Part shown: positions 34,634 through 43,087 of the stretch, one piece after another
How the letters are laid out: every line of letters starts with the position of its first letter
Numbering within the stretch: position 1 is the stretch's first letter
NCBI RefSeq assembly: GCF_000384035.1
Contig: NZ_KB913024.1
Span: forward strand, 3,187,228-3,251,227
From: Actinopolyspora mortivallis DSM 44261
GTDB taxonomy: Bacteria; Actinomycetota; Actinomycetes; Mycobacteriales; Pseudonocardiaceae
Direction of reading: 5' to 3'
DNA: 64,000 nt
The notes under the pieces: generated by a model
Told to the model about the DNA's origin: nothing
Databases searched by the model: none
Seen by the model: only the letters and a program-made list of their open reading frames with translations
Position numbers and translations under genes: made by a program

Positions 34634-35005
34634 GTGCTCGGTTTGGGTGAGCTGGAACTGAAGGTCATGAACGTACTCTGGGCGGCCGAGAAACCGTTGC
34701 GGGTGCGCGACGTGCTGGAACGTCTCCCCGGCCAGCGCAAACTGGCCTACACCACGGTGATGACCGTGCTCGACCACCTGCACACCAAGGGCTGGGCGAA
34801 CCGGGCCAAGGACGGTCGAGCCTACCGGTACACCCCGGCCCGCACCAGGGAGGAGGCCGGTGCCGGACTGATCCGCGAGGTGCTGGAGTCCTCCGGCGAC
34901 GCGGACTCGGTGCTGCTGCACTTCGCCCGCTCCGCCTCCGGACACGAGTCGCGGCTGCTGCGCCGCGCCCTGGACCGGTGGGAACCTCCCGAGAACGGTT
35001 CGTGA
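34634..35005 (+). CDS. BlaI/MecI-family transcriptional repressor
   Basis: A 123-aa winged-helix repressor: LGELELKVMNVLWAAEKPLR, LAYTTVMTVLDHLHTKGW and GRAYRYTPARTREE are the family hallmarks. In staphylococci and mycobacteria such repressors are removed by proteolysis triggered by an M56 sensor; the next gene encodes one and overlaps by TGATG (35003-35007). GTG 34634 follows TAGAAT (34620-34625) closely, suggesting a leaderless transcript. A TAGTA-type operator lies 1 kb downstream before the DsbA gene (35987-36010). Confidence 0.93.
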   Translation: MLGLGELELKVMNVLWAAEKPLRVRDVLERLPGQRKLAYTTVMTVLDHLHTKGWANRAKDGRAYRYTPARTREEAGAGLIREVLESSGDADSVLLHFARSASGHESRLLRRALDRWEPPENGS

Positions 35006-35952
35006 TGACCCTGGCACTGGGTTTGCTGGCCGCCGCGCTGCTCGTGGCGGTCACGGGGCCGCACTACCTGGACAAGACCCTGTCCCCGCGCATCCCGCCG
35101 GGACTGGCGCTCACGGCGTGGACGGTGTCCACACTGTTCGTCGTCGCGGCCGCCTGCGGCGGGGCGGTGCTGCTCGGGATTCCGCACAACGAGTCGGTGG
35201 ACGGCCTGGTGGGGATGGCCAACACCTGCATCAACACCGGCCGCTACCTGGAGCAGACCATCGTCCGCGTGACGGGGATCGGCGTGGTGGCCTGTGCGGG
35301 CCTGCGCGTGCTGGTGGTGGCGGTGCGCCGGAGCCGACAGCACACGGCACGCCGGGACGAACACCTGTCGCTGCTGCGTTTCCTCGGGATCAGGGAGGCA
35401 ACCGACCCCCGCGTGTTCTGGCTGCCGGAAAACACCCCGGTCGCCTACAGCATGGGGGGACGGCGCGGAACCGTGGTGGCCACGACCGGCGTCACCGGGC
35501 TTGACCCGCCGGCGCGGGAGGCCATCCTGGCCCACGAGCGTGCCCACCTGCGCGGACGCCACCACGAACTCGTGGCGCTGGCCGAGGTGTTGGCGTGGGC
35601 GTTGCCGTTCGTGCCGCTGTTCCGGGCCGCTCCCACCGCCGTCCGGGTCTCGGTCGAGTTGGCCGCCGACACGGCCGCGGTACGCGTCTGCGGAAAGGAA
35701 GGGCTGCGCAGGGCGCTGTGCGCGGTGGAGTCCCACACCACGCCGCGGGAGTCGCTGGCGATGTCCAGGGAGGCCGTGGAACTACGGCTGCGCTGGCTGG
35801 ATCCGGCCCGTCAGCCGCCCGGAAACACCCTGCGACGGCGTGCCGAGTACCTGGTGGCCTCGTTCGCCTCGCTGCTGCCCGGTCTCACGGGTGTGGTGCT
35901 CTTCTCCGGGTGTGCGCTGGTCGGCTGCCTGGCCCTGCGGACGTTCGGCTGA
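35005..35952 (+). CDS. M56-family membrane metallopeptidase (BlaR1-like sensor protease)
   Basis: A 315-aa integral membrane zinc protease. The motif HERAH (AILAHERAHLRGRHHEL) provides zinc ligands and catalytic glutamate; ELAADTAAV gives the downstream acidic ligand. About four membrane helices are seen, starting TLALGLLAAALLVAV and ending LPGLTGVVLFSGCALVGCLAL. It lacks the penicillin-binding sensor domain of BlaR1/MecR1, as is normal in actinobacterial M56 proteins. It should relieve repression by the co-encoded BlaI homologue after an unknown envelope signal. ATG 35005 overlaps the repressor stop. Confidence 0.92.
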   Translation: MTLALGLLAAALLVAVTGPHYLDKTLSPRIPPGLALTAWTVSTLFVVAAACGGAVLLGIPHNESVDGLVGMANTCINTGRYLEQTIVRVTGIGVVACAGLRVLVVAVRRSRQHTARRDEHLSLLRFLGIREATDPRVFWLPENTPVAYSMGGRRGTVVATTGVTGLDPPAREAILAHERAHLRGRHHELVALAEVLAWALPFVPLFRAAPTAVRVSVELAADTAAVRVCGKEGLRRALCAVESHTTPRESLAMSREAVELRLRWLDPARQPPGNTLRRRAEYLVASFASLLPGLTGVVLFSGCALVGCLALRTFG

Positions 35953-35986
35953 ACGCACCGGGTCGGTCCACCGTGCCCGCCAAGAA

Positions 35987-36010
35987 CTACTATCCTTCCT
36001 AGTAGGAAGG
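35987..36010. promoter_or_regulatory. BlaI-like operator over the DsbA promoter
   Basis: CTACTA (35987-35992) and TAGTAG (36000-36005) are perfect 6-bp arms with a 7-bp spacer, the TACTA/TAGTA half-sites of BlaI-type operators. CCTTCCTAGTAGGAAGG (35994-36010) is a second, perfect overlapping palindrome. TACTAT at 35988-35993 could be the -10 of the DsbA gene starting at 36035, so a bound repressor would block it. Confidence 0.7.
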
Positions 36011-36034
36011 TGGCGACGGGAACGGAAGTCACGC

Positions 36035-36757
36035 ATGGGCACTGTGGACACACGCACCCGTATCCGACGCACGAACGCCGCGATCGCGATACTCGTGGTG
36101 GTCGTGGCCGTGCTGGTGGTTTCCGTGCTCGCCAGACACCACGGTTCCGGATCCACCGGCGCCCCGGACAGCGCGGCACGGCAACGATCCGGCTCGGTGG
36201 ACTCACCGGCCCGCAGGAACCCCGGTGACCCGCTGGCCCTCGGCTCACCGGAGGCCCCCGTGGTCCTGGTGGCCTACGAGGACTTCCGCTGCCCGTTCTG
36301 CGCGGAGTTCGCCACCGACGCCCTGCCGAAACTGGTGGACCGCTACGTGGAACCGGGAGTGCTGCGGGTCGAGTGGCGGGACTACCCCATATTCGGTGAA
36401 CAGTCGATCCGCGCGGCCAAGGCCGGTCGTGCCGCGGCGCGGCAGCACCGTTTCTGGGAGTTCGAGCGAACCGTCTACTCCCACGCCCCGGAGCACGGGC
36501 ACCCCGACCTGCCGCCGGAGAAGCTGGTCCGCTACGCCGAACAGGCCGGCGTGGCCGACATCGAGCGGTTCCGCGCGGACATGCGCTCCCCCGAGGTGGC
36601 CACGGCCCTGCGGGCGGACCGTTCCGAGGGAGTCCGGGTGGGGGTGTCGAGCACCCCGACCTTCCTGGTCAACGGCAGGCCGATCATGGGGGCCCAGCCG
36701 TTCGAGGTGTTCGCCTCGGCCGTCGAGCAGGCCGCCGAACAGGCGGGGCCACGGTGA
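36035..36757 (+). CDS. DsbA-like thioredoxin-fold protein, membrane-anchored
   Basis: A 240-aa protein with one N-terminal membrane anchor (AAIAILVVVVAVLVVSVL), a linker, and a DsbA-type thioredoxin domain outside the membrane. The redox motif is CPFC (YEDFRCPFCAEFA), and the cis-proline loop is SSTPTFLVNGRPIMG. It catalyses disulfide exchange in exported proteins. ATG 36035 begins just before the anchor. The stop overlaps the GTG of the CcdA-like gene (36754-36757), so the pair is coupled. The BlaI-like palindromes directly upstream link it to the neighbouring BlaI-M56 switch. Confidence 0.93.
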   Translation: MGTVDTRTRIRRTNAAIAILVVVVAVLVVSVLARHHGSGSTGAPDSAARQRSGSVDSPARRNPGDPLALGSPEAPVVLVAYEDFRCPFCAEFATDALPKLVDRYVEPGVLRVEWRDYPIFGEQSIRAAKAGRAAARQHRFWEFERTVYSHAPEHGHPDLPPEKLVRYAEQAGVADIERFRADMRSPEVATALRADRSEGVRVGVSSTPTFLVNGRPIMGAQPFEVFASAVEQAAEQAGPR

Positions 36758-37626
36758 GCCAGGTCGGTCTGCTCGGCGCGTTCCTGGGGGGACTGCTCAC
36801 TCTGGTCAGTCCCTGTTCGGCGTTGCTGCTGCCCTCCTTCTTCGCCTACGCCTTCGGTTCCCCGACGAGGCTGCTCGCCCACACCGCCGTCTTCTACGTG
36901 GGACTGTGCACCACCCTGGTCCCGCTGGGGGTCACCTCCGGGCTGCTCGGAGCCCTGTTCACCGGCTACCGCCGGGAACTGACCCTGGCCGGGGGACTGC
37001 TGCTGATCGGTCTCGGCCTCGTCCAGCTCACCGGCGGGGGCACCGGGATCGGGGCGGCCCAACGTATCGCCGGAGGAGTCCGGATCTCCTCGGCGGCCTC
37101 GGTGCTCGCGCTGGGCAGCGTCTACGGTCTCGCCGGGTTCTGCGCGGGTCCGCTGCTCGGGGGCGTGCTGACCGTGGCCGCCACCGGCGCCAGCCCCGGC
37201 TACGGAGCCGTGTTGCTGGCCGTGTTCGCCCTGGGAATGGCCTGCCCGCTGTTCGTGCTGGCAGCGCTGTGGGAGCGACTCGGGCGACGACGATGGCTGC
37301 GCGGTAGGGAGGTGAGCGTGGCCGGTTTCCGGGTGCACACCACCAACCTCGTCTCCGGCCTGCTGTTCGTGGGCATGGGAGTGCTCTTCCTGACCACGGA
37401 GGCCACGGCCGGCCTCGGCGGGCTCGTGGACACCGAGACCCAGTACGAGCTCGGCTCCGGGATACGTGAGTTGTCGACGCGGCTGCCGAACTCCCACGTG
37501 CTGATCGCGGTGGCGGTGGGCGCGCTGCTCGCGATGCTGTGGCGACGTCGCCGGCTGCTGCGGGAGGAGGAACTCCGCAAGGGACGCTCCTGTTCCCACG
37601 GCGGCCGCCAGCGGAACCACCGGTGA
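36754..37626 (+). CDS. CcdA/DsbD-like transmembrane thiol transporter
   Basis: A 290-aa polytopic protein of the CcdA/DsbD family. Cysteines lie in the conserved helix starts: LLTLVSPCSALLLPSFF and LAGFCAGPLLGGVLTVA, where paired cysteines carry reducing equivalents across the membrane. About seven hydrophobic segments. GTG 36754 overlaps the DsbA stop. It probably keeps the DsbA-like partner in its working redox state, or supplies reductant for cytochrome c maturation, though no ccs genes are near. A basic tail follows the last helix. Confidence 0.9.
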   Translation: MSQVGLLGAFLGGLLTLVSPCSALLLPSFFAYAFGSPTRLLAHTAVFYVGLCTTLVPLGVTSGLLGALFTGYRRELTLAGGLLLIGLGLVQLTGGGTGIGAAQRIAGGVRISSAASVLALGSVYGLAGFCAGPLLGGVLTVAATGASPGYGAVLLAVFALGMACPLFVLAALWERLGRRRWLRGREVSVAGFRVHTTNLVSGLLFVGMGVLFLTTEATAGLGGLVDTETQYELGSGIRELSTRLPNSHVLIAVAVGALLAMLWRRRRLLREEELRKGRSCSHGGRQRNHR

Positions 37627-37817
37627 CGACCCGCCGAAAAGGACCTTCCGGACGAAGTGACTCCTCCGGTGGCCGCGACCGTGTCGAGCGGGAAACCCCT
37701 GTTAAGCTGCGCGTCCGGAATCCGTTCTTCCCGTTCGACGGCCCGTCGACGACCGCTGGCCACGACACGGCGGGCTCGCACCGGGAATCCCACTCGAAAC
37801 GCTACAGGGGAGCAGCG

Positions 37818-38147
37818 ATGATTTTCATCACCGCCAAGTTCCGCGTGCTCTCCGAGCACGCGGACCGGTGGCCCGAGATCGCGCGCGAGTTCACCGAGGC
37901 GACCCGCGCGGAAGAGGGCTGCCTGTGGTTCGACTGGTCGCGCAGTGTCGAGAACCCCGAGGAGTACGTGCTGGTCGAGGCCTTCCGCGACGAGGACGCC
38001 GGGGCCGCGCACGTGCAGTCCGAGCACTTCAAGCAGGCCCAGCGCACCCTGCCTCCGTACCTGGCCGAGACCCCCCGGGTCATCAACACCCAGGTCCCGC
38101 AGGACGACTGGTCGCTGCTCGGCGAGATGGCCGTGGAGCGGGGCTGA
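37818..38147 (+). CDS. ABM-domain (antibiotic biosynthesis monooxygenase-like) protein
   Basis: A 109-aa dimeric alpha/beta-barrel protein of the ABM/YgiN superfamily: ITAKFRVLSEHADRWPEI, CLWFDWSRSVENPEEYVLVE and AHVQSEHFKQAQRTLP. Members include quinol monooxygenases and heme-degrading enzymes; residues specific to IsdG heme oxygenases are not obvious. ATG 37818 has AGGGGAG upstream. Stand-alone; ends in a strong hairpin. Confidence 0.88.
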   Translation: MIFITAKFRVLSEHADRWPEIAREFTEATRAEEGCLWFDWSRSVENPEEYVLVEAFRDEDAGAAHVQSEHFKQAQRTLPPYLAETPRVINTQVPQDDWSLLGEMAVERG

Positions 38148-38177
38148 TCCGCACGGGGTGTTCCCACGCGGAGCACG

Positions 38178-38203
38178 GCGCCGGGTCCGGTCGGACCCGG
38201 CGC
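38178..38203. terminator. Hairpin terminator between convergent genes
   Basis: GCGCCGGGTCC (38178-38188) pairs perfectly with GGACCCGGCGC (38193-38203) over a 4-nt loop, between the ABM gene and the minus-strand ABC permease. No T-tract; likely bidirectional. Confidence 0.8.
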
Positions 38204-38273
38204 TCGCTCGTCTCCGCGCCCCTCGTGGCGGGCGAGGTCACGCCCCGGAGACCGCGCGGGTTCCGGGCACGGC

Positions 38274-39116
38274 TCACAGGGGACGCCGGAAGCCCCGCAC
38301 CGCGAAGGCGGCGCCGATCGCGAGCAGCATCACGCTGGTGCCCACGGCGGACCAGACTCCGGCCCCCACGGGAAGAGCCAGGCAGAGATCCCGGGAGGCG
38401 TCCACGGCGTAGGTGAGCGGGTTGACGCGGGCCACCACCCGCAACCAGCCGGGCAGCGCGTCCAGGGGGACGAACGCGCTGGAGGCGAACATCAGCGGGA
38501 ACATCGCCACGAAGCCGATGCTCTGCATGACCTCCTCCTTGCGCACCCAGGAGGCGATCGCCAGAAACACCCAGGCCAACGACCAGCTGACCAGCAACGC
38601 AAGCAGCCACGCGCTCACCGTCCCCGCCAGGCCGCCCTCGGGGGAGAACCCGAACAGCGCCGTCGCCGCCAGCAGCAGGATCACGAGCTGCAGGGCGGTG
38701 CGGAACAGATCGGCCAGGCTGCGCGCGATCAGCACCGAGCCCATCCGGATCGGCAACGCGCGGAAGCGTCCGATCACTCCGTTCTTCATGTCCGTGACCA
38801 GCCCCACCCCGGACTGCAGCGCCGCCCCGATTCCCGTGGTCACCAGGATCGCGGGCATCAGGTAGTTGATGTAGCTGTCCGTCTGGGCGGCGATACTGCC
38901 CATCAGGGCCTTGCCGAAGACCTGGCTGAACAGCGTCAGCATGATCAGCGGATGTAACAGGCTGAACACGACGATCTGCGGGTCCTTGAGCATGGCCCGC
39001 AGGGATCTGCCGGTGAGCACGACTATCTGGGTGGGGAAGTTGGCACCGTGCCAGTTGCCGCGCTCCGGTTCCGTGCTCTCCGGGGTGGTCGGCGGCGCGT
39101 GCACTGTGGTGGTCAT
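38274..39116 (-). CDS. ABC-2 type permease, DrrB-like
   Basis: A 280-aa membrane protein of the DrrB/ABC-2 class: N-terminal cytoplasmic part, then VVLTGRSLRAMLKDPQIVV, HPLIMLTLFSQVFG and six membrane segments with the family loop PALPIRM-like (GRFRALPIRMGSVL) and LPGWLRVVARVNPLTYAVDA. It forms the channel of a drug or lipid exporter together with the ATPase encoded upstream, whose stop it overlaps (ATGA, 39113-39116). The operon is headed by a TetR gene. Substrate unknown; DrrAB homologues export anthracyclines and other hydrophobic compounds. Confidence 0.92.
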   Translation of the reverse strand: MTTTVHAPPTTPESTEPERGNWHGANFPTQIVVLTGRSLRAMLKDPQIVVFSLLHPLIMLTLFSQVFGKALMGSIAAQTDSYINYLMPAILVTTGIGAALQSGVGLVTDMKNGVIGRFRALPIRMGSVLIARSLADLFRTALQLVILLLAATALFGFSPEGGLAGTVSAWLLALLVSWSLAWVFLAIASWVRKEEVMQSIGFVAMFPLMFASSAFVPLDALPGWLRVVARVNPLTYAVDASRDLCLALPVGAGVWSAVGTSVMLLAIGAAFAVRGFRRPL

Positions 39117-40084
39117 GTGTTCTTCCGCTCCTCGCTTCGGACCGCGGATCCGGTCGAGTGTCCGGTCAGGGTGAGGTAGACGTCGTCCAGGGTGGGTTCG
39201 CCGAGACCGAGCCCGTCGACCTCGACACCGGCCTCGTCCAGGGCCCGCACGACCACGGCGAGCTCGCGCGAGGAGTCCACGGGGGCGCTGACCACGTGCC
39301 GCTCCTGGTCGTGCACGGGGTTGAGCCCGTGGGCGGTCAGGGCGCTCAGGGCCCGTTCCGCGTCGGCGGGGTCGGCGAGGGTGGCGCTGGCCGTGCGCTG
39401 GCCCACCTCGGCCTTGAGTTCCTCGGCCGTGCCGGAGGCGATGACTTTTCCGCTGGACAGCACGGTGATGGAGTCGGCCAGCCGGTCGGCCTCGTCGAGG
39501 TACTGGGTGGTCAGCAACACGGTGGTGCCGTCGTCGACCAGGGTCTCCACGATCTGCCACAACCCCATGCGGCTGGAGGGGTCCAGGCCGGTGGTGGGCT
39601 CGTCGAGGAAGATCACGTCGGGGCGGCCGACGAGGCTCGCGGCCAGGTCCAGTCGGCGCCGCATCCCTCCCGAGTAGGACCGCGCGGGCCGTTTCGCCGC
39701 CTCGGTGAGTTCGAACAGCTGCAACAGCTCCTCGGCGCGCCGGGTGGCCGCGCGTTTGCCCGCTCCGAGCAGCCTGGCTATGAGCACCAGGTTGTCCAGC
39801 CCGCTCAGCTGTTCGTCCACGGCGGCGAACTGGCCGGTCAGTCCTATGCGGGAGCAGACGCTCCTGCTCTCGCGCACCACGTCGTAGCCGGCCACCCGCG
39901 CGGTCCCGCTGGTGGGCGGTGACAGGGTGCTCAGAATGTTGACCAGTGTGGTCTTGCCCGCGCCGTTGTGCCCCAGCAACCCCAGCACCGATCCCCGTGG
40001 CACCGCGAGACTCACGTCGTCCAGTGCCCTGAACCTGCCGAACTCCTTGCTGACGTGGTCGACCTCGATCGGTGGTCTTGTCAT
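39113..40084 (-). CDS. ABC transporter ATPase, DrrA-like
   Basis: A 323-aa ATPase with Walker A GHNGAGKTT, signature YSGGMRRRLDLA, Walker B VIFLDEPTTGLD and the switch histidine region replaced by LLTTQYLDEADRLAD, typical of DrrA. The C-terminal ~90 residues (GEPTLDDVYLTLTGHSTG) are the DrrA-specific extension. It powers the permease encoded next. ATG 40084 lies 11 bp after the TetR gene's stop, so repressor, ATPase and permease form one minus-strand operon. Confidence 0.93.
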   Translation of the reverse strand: MTRPPIEVDHVSKEFGRFRALDDVSLAVPRGSVLGLLGHNGAGKTTLVNILSTLSPPTSGTARVAGYDVVRESRSVCSRIGLTGQFAAVDEQLSGLDNLVLIARLLGAGKRAATRRAEELLQLFELTEAAKRPARSYSGGMRRRLDLAASLVGRPDVIFLDEPTTGLDPSSRMGLWQIVETLVDDGTTVLLTTQYLDEADRLADSITVLSSGKVIASGTAEELKAEVGQRTASATLADPADAERALSALTAHGLNPVHDQERHVVSAPVDSSRELAVVVRALDEAGVEVDGLGLGEPTLDDVYLTLTGHSTGSAVRSEERKNT

Positions 40085-40095
40085 GGCGTCCTTCT

Positions 40096-40731
40096 TCAGC
40101 GGTGTCGTTCTGGACCTCGTTCGGCCAGTGCCCCACGGAGCAGCACGTCGACGCGCAGCGCGAGCGCCGTGTGCTCGTCCTCCTGGGCCGTCGGGTCGAA
40201 CCGCATGCTCATCAGCAGCCCGAACAGCATCCGGACCAGCGTCTCCGGGGGAACCCGGAAGCGCTGTCGGTCCGGTTCCGTCAACGTCACACAGGCCGCC
40301 AGCAGCTGGCGAACGAATTCCGGTTCGCAGTCGGCGTGGTCGTGGCCGACCCCGTCGTGCCGGTGCACGTCGTAGCCCGAGGCGGAAAGGCTGTGCACGA
40401 GTCTGCCCAGGCGACGGAAGTAGTCCAGGAGGACGGATGCGGCCCGTTCGAGCCGTTCCTCCACGTCGTACTCGGCCGGGATCCCTCTGATGCGAGCACA
40501 CGCCTCGTCGGTGCGAAACGCCTCGGACACGCAGGCGCGCAGCAGTTCCTCCTTGTCGGTGAAGACGCGGAAGACGGTGCCCTCGGCCACTCCGGAGGCC
40601 TGTGCCACGGCCCGGGTGGTGAGGTTGGCCCCGTGTTCGACCAGCAGCGGAAGAGCGGCCCGCACGATCTCGTCGCGCCGCTGTTCCACGCTCATCGCCG
40701 GCGCCCTGCGCCGAGGATGTTCCGCGTTCAC
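40096..40731 (-). CDS. TetR-family repressor of the DrrAB-like operon
   Basis: A 211-aa TetR regulator: VEQRRDEIVRAALPLLVEHG, then the HTH VAQASGVAEGTVFRVFTDKEELL; the C-terminal domain is divergent as usual and contains a histidine-rich stretch (VHRHDGVGHDHADC). GTG 40731. The perfect palindrome at 40745-40762, 14 bp upstream, is its likely operator, giving ligand-released autorepression of the exporter operon. The ligand is probably an exported compound. Confidence 0.92.
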   Translation of the reverse strand: MNAEHPRRRAPAMSVEQRRDEIVRAALPLLVEHGANLTTRAVAQASGVAEGTVFRVFTDKEELLRACVSEAFRTDEACARIRGIPAEYDVEERLERAASVLLDYFRRLGRLVHSLSASGYDVHRHDGVGHDHADCEPEFVRQLLAACVTLTEPDRQRFRVPPETLVRMLFGLLMSMRFDPTAQEDEHTALALRVDVLLRGALAERGPERHR

Positions 40732-40744
40732 GTCCTCACCGTAC

Positions 40745-40762
40745 TGAGTGAGTACTCACTCA
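40745..40762. promoter_or_regulatory. Perfect 18-bp TetR operator
   Basis: TGAGTGAGTACTCACTCA is a perfect palindrome centred between 40753 and 40754, directly upstream of the TetR-DrrA-DrrB operon. Sequence and position match operators of TetR-family exporter repressors containing TGAGT/ACTCA. Confidence 0.88.
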
Positions 40763-40793
40763 TCAACGTGAGGGACACCACGAAGCCGGGAGG

Positions 40794-42179
40794 TCACTCC
40801 CCGACGGCGAGCACCCCACCCGCCCGGCTCGGGCGCACGCTACGGCTGCCCTCCTCCGTGTCGAGCAGGAAGTCGCAGCGCTCCACCCGTCCGGAGCGGG
40901 CCGCCAGCCTGTCCACGGCCGGTTGCATCCCGGAGGCCGAAGCCACCACGGTGACCGGCTCCTCCGGCAACTCCCGCACCTTGTAGCCACCGTCGGGAGA
41001 GGTCAGTATCCGCGCCACCTGCACCCCTCTGGTGTCCGTCACGGTCACGCTCGCCCCCGGCACGGCGGCGCCGGATCCGTCCGTGACGGAACCGGCCAGG
41101 GTTCGGTGGTGGACCGGCTCCGGAGCCTCGAAGGCGGGGTCCACGGTGACGTCGCCGTCGTCCTCGTGTTCGTAGCCGCCGCCGTGGTCGGTGACGGCGA
41201 CCGGTTCCCCGGAGGAGGCGGCCCGTGCCCTCCTGCGCACCAGGAACTGGTTGAGCAGCACGAGCGCGACCCCCACGGCCACCCACGCGCACAGACCGAG
41301 CACCATGCTGGGCGCCCCCGTACCGTCGAAGTAGAGGATGCCGCGCATCGCGTGCACCGCCTGGCCCAGCGGCATGATCGGGTGCAGGGCCTGGAAGAAG
41401 CCCGGCACCAGCTCCTTCGGGATGGCACCACCGCTGGAGGGCAGGCTCAGCAGCACGAACAGCCCCATCGCCACACCGGGGATGAACTGCTTGACGAAGG
41501 GAACCAGTCCGAAGCTGGTCCAGGCGATCGCCTGGGTGAGCAGGAAACCGACCAGCAGCAGGGTGGGATCGTTGTAGATCACGTCCAGGGACAGGGCCGT
41601 CCCGTAGACGATCACCGTTCCCAGTGCCCCCACGCCGACCAGCGCCCCGAGCTTCTGACGCGTGGTCAGTTCGGCACGCAGCAGCATCATCACCGAGATG
41701 TACGGCGGGATGTTGAGCGCCATCAGGCAGTAGAACAGCCCCGTGCCCATGACGTCGCCCGGGGCCGTGGGCCCCAGGTCCGTGGTGCTCAACCGTTGCC
41801 CGGCCTGCTGGGCGATCGGGGCGAAGACCTGCCGCAGCATCTGCAGCGAGGCCTTGCCGTTGGCCGAGGCGTAGAACAGCTCCCCGTGGGCGGGGTCGTA
41901 GGCGGCGGTGGCCTGCCGGTCGGCGATCGCCCGCTCGGCCGCCTCCTCGTCCGGCACGGCGGTCACCTCGAAGCCTCCCGGAAGGGACCTCTCCAGCGAG
42001 GTGTCCAGGCGTTCGGCCGCCTGCTGCCCCACCACGGCCAGCGACATGTCACGCGGCTGCGGGGCGTGGAACGGCAGCAGGTAGCACACCATGAACCCGA
42101 CGACGAAGAACACGGGAAACCACAGCGACGACACCAGCGTGCGTGCCAGCTGCTTCTGCTGTTGCTGGAGCACCGACAC
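40794..42179 (-). CDS. YhgE/Pip-like ABC-2 membrane protein with C-terminal carboxypeptidase-regulatory-like domain
   Basis: A 461-aa protein. A membrane helix near the start (SLWFPVFFVVGFMVCYLLPF) is followed by an extracytoplasmic region (PRDMSLAVVGQQAAERLDTSLE) and five more helices between about 150 and 320, as in YhgE/Pip or DUF3533 proteins. The C-terminus is a cytoplasmic or exposed beta-sandwich with LAGSVTDGSGAAVPGASVTVTD and SPDGGYKVRELPEEPVTVV, resembling CarboxypepD_reg domains; this fusion is unusual. Divergent from the TetR gene at 42425 with a shared 245-bp region bearing a palindrome, so it is probably that regulator's target. Role may be export. Confidence 0.8.
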   Translation of the reverse strand: MSVLQQQQKQLARTLVSSLWFPVFFVVGFMVCYLLPFHAPQPRDMSLAVVGQQAAERLDTSLERSLPGGFEVTAVPDEEAAERAIADRQATAAYDPAHGELFYASANGKASLQMLRQVFAPIAQQAGQRLSTTDLGPTAPGDVMGTGLFYCLMALNIPPYISVMMLLRAELTTRQKLGALVGVGALGTVIVYGTALSLDVIYNDPTLLLVGFLLTQAIAWTSFGLVPFVKQFIPGVAMGLFVLLSLPSSGGAIPKELVPGFFQALHPIMPLGQAVHAMRGILYFDGTGAPSMVLGLCAWVAVGVALVLLNQFLVRRRARAASSGEPVAVTDHGGGYEHEDDGDVTVDPAFEAPEPVHHRTLAGSVTDGSGAAVPGASVTVTDTRGVQVARILTSPDGGYKVRELPEEPVTVVASASGMQPAVDRLAARSGRVERCDFLLDTEEGSRSVRPSRAGGVLAVGE

Positions 42180-42293
42180 TCCTCACCACGAATCCGGACA
42201 CGGGATCACGATCGGAAACGGACAACCGGTCGCCTCCCCGAGGGCGGCCGGCGGCGCCACGGCGCGCCGCACAATACTTTGCAAGGCTAACAG

Positions 42294-42316
42294 TTTTGTG
42301 CAGTCACTGCAAAAAG
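42294..42316. promoter_or_regulatory. Operator-like palindrome between divergent TetR and membrane-protein genes
   Basis: GCAGT-C-ACTGC at 42300-42310 is a perfect inverted repeat, extended by TTTTGT on the left and AAAAAG on the right, in an AT-rich island of otherwise GC-rich sequence. Its place between the two divergent starts suggests the TetR protein represses both genes here. Confidence 0.65.
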
Positions 42317-42424
42317 ACAGTGGTGTCAGTGCGGCTGGTGCCCGCTTTGCCCTGCGTGAACGGCCACGACTACGATGAGTCCCGGATCAACCCAGTGCCC
42401 AGCAGGCCTCCAGGAGAAGCCCCG

Positions 42425-43087
42425 ATGGCCGGATCCGCGCACCCAGCGTCGACGGCGACCGAACGCCCCGCGGACACCGGCGTGGGAGTGAGCTCCGGCG
42501 GGCTCCGCGAACGCAAGAAACGCGCCACCCGGCAGGCGCTGCAACGCTCCGCCGTCACCCTGTTCCGGGAACACGGGCCGAACGCGGTCACCGTCGAGGA
42601 CATCTGCGCCCACGCCGAGGTCTCCCCCAGGACCTTCTTCAACTACTTCACCTCCAAGGAGGAGGTCCTCGTCCCCTGGGCACCGGAGACGATCACGAAC
42701 ACCTCGGGGCGGGTGGTGTCCCGCCCGACCGAGGAGGACCCCCTCAGCAGTGCCCAGGCCGTGCTCGGCGAGGCCCTGGACACCGCCATGAGCGGGGAGG
42801 TGTGGCGTGACCAGGCCCTGGTGCTGCGGGACCACCCGGAACTGTTCGAACGCGTGGTCACCTCGTTCCGGGCACTGGAGTCCTCCCTGGTGGAGGGACT
42901 GGCCCGGAAAACGGACACCTCCACCGAGGACCCCTACGTGCGACTGGTCGGGGCGAGCGCGATCACCGCGCTCCGCGTGGCGGTGCGGACCTGGCAGGAA
43001 TCCGAACCGGACGAACGCCTGCGCGACTGCCTGGACGAGGCCTTCGAACGACTGCGCCACGGGCTGCGCCCGCCCCACCGGCGCTGA
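42425..43087 (+). CDS. TetR-family regulator
   Basis: A 220-aa regulator with a ~25-residue flexible head, then LRERKKRATRQALQRSAVTLF and HTH VEDICAHAEVSPRTFFNYFTSKEEV, the variant found in regulators of MmpL/YhgE-type exporters. The C-terminal domain has WRDQALVLRDHPELFERVV. ATG 42425 was preferred over upstream in-frame starts, which precede a region without family character. Divergent from the membrane-protein gene at 42179. Confidence 0.9.
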   Translation: MAGSAHPASTATERPADTGVGVSSGGLRERKKRATRQALQRSAVTLFREHGPNAVTVEDICAHAEVSPRTFFNYFTSKEEVLVPWAPETITNTSGRVVSRPTEEDPLSSAQAVLGEALDTAMSGEVWRDQALVLRDHPELFERVVTSFRALESSLVEGLARKTDTSTEDPYVRLVGASAITALRVAVRTWQESEPDERLRDCLDEAFERLRHGLRPPHRR

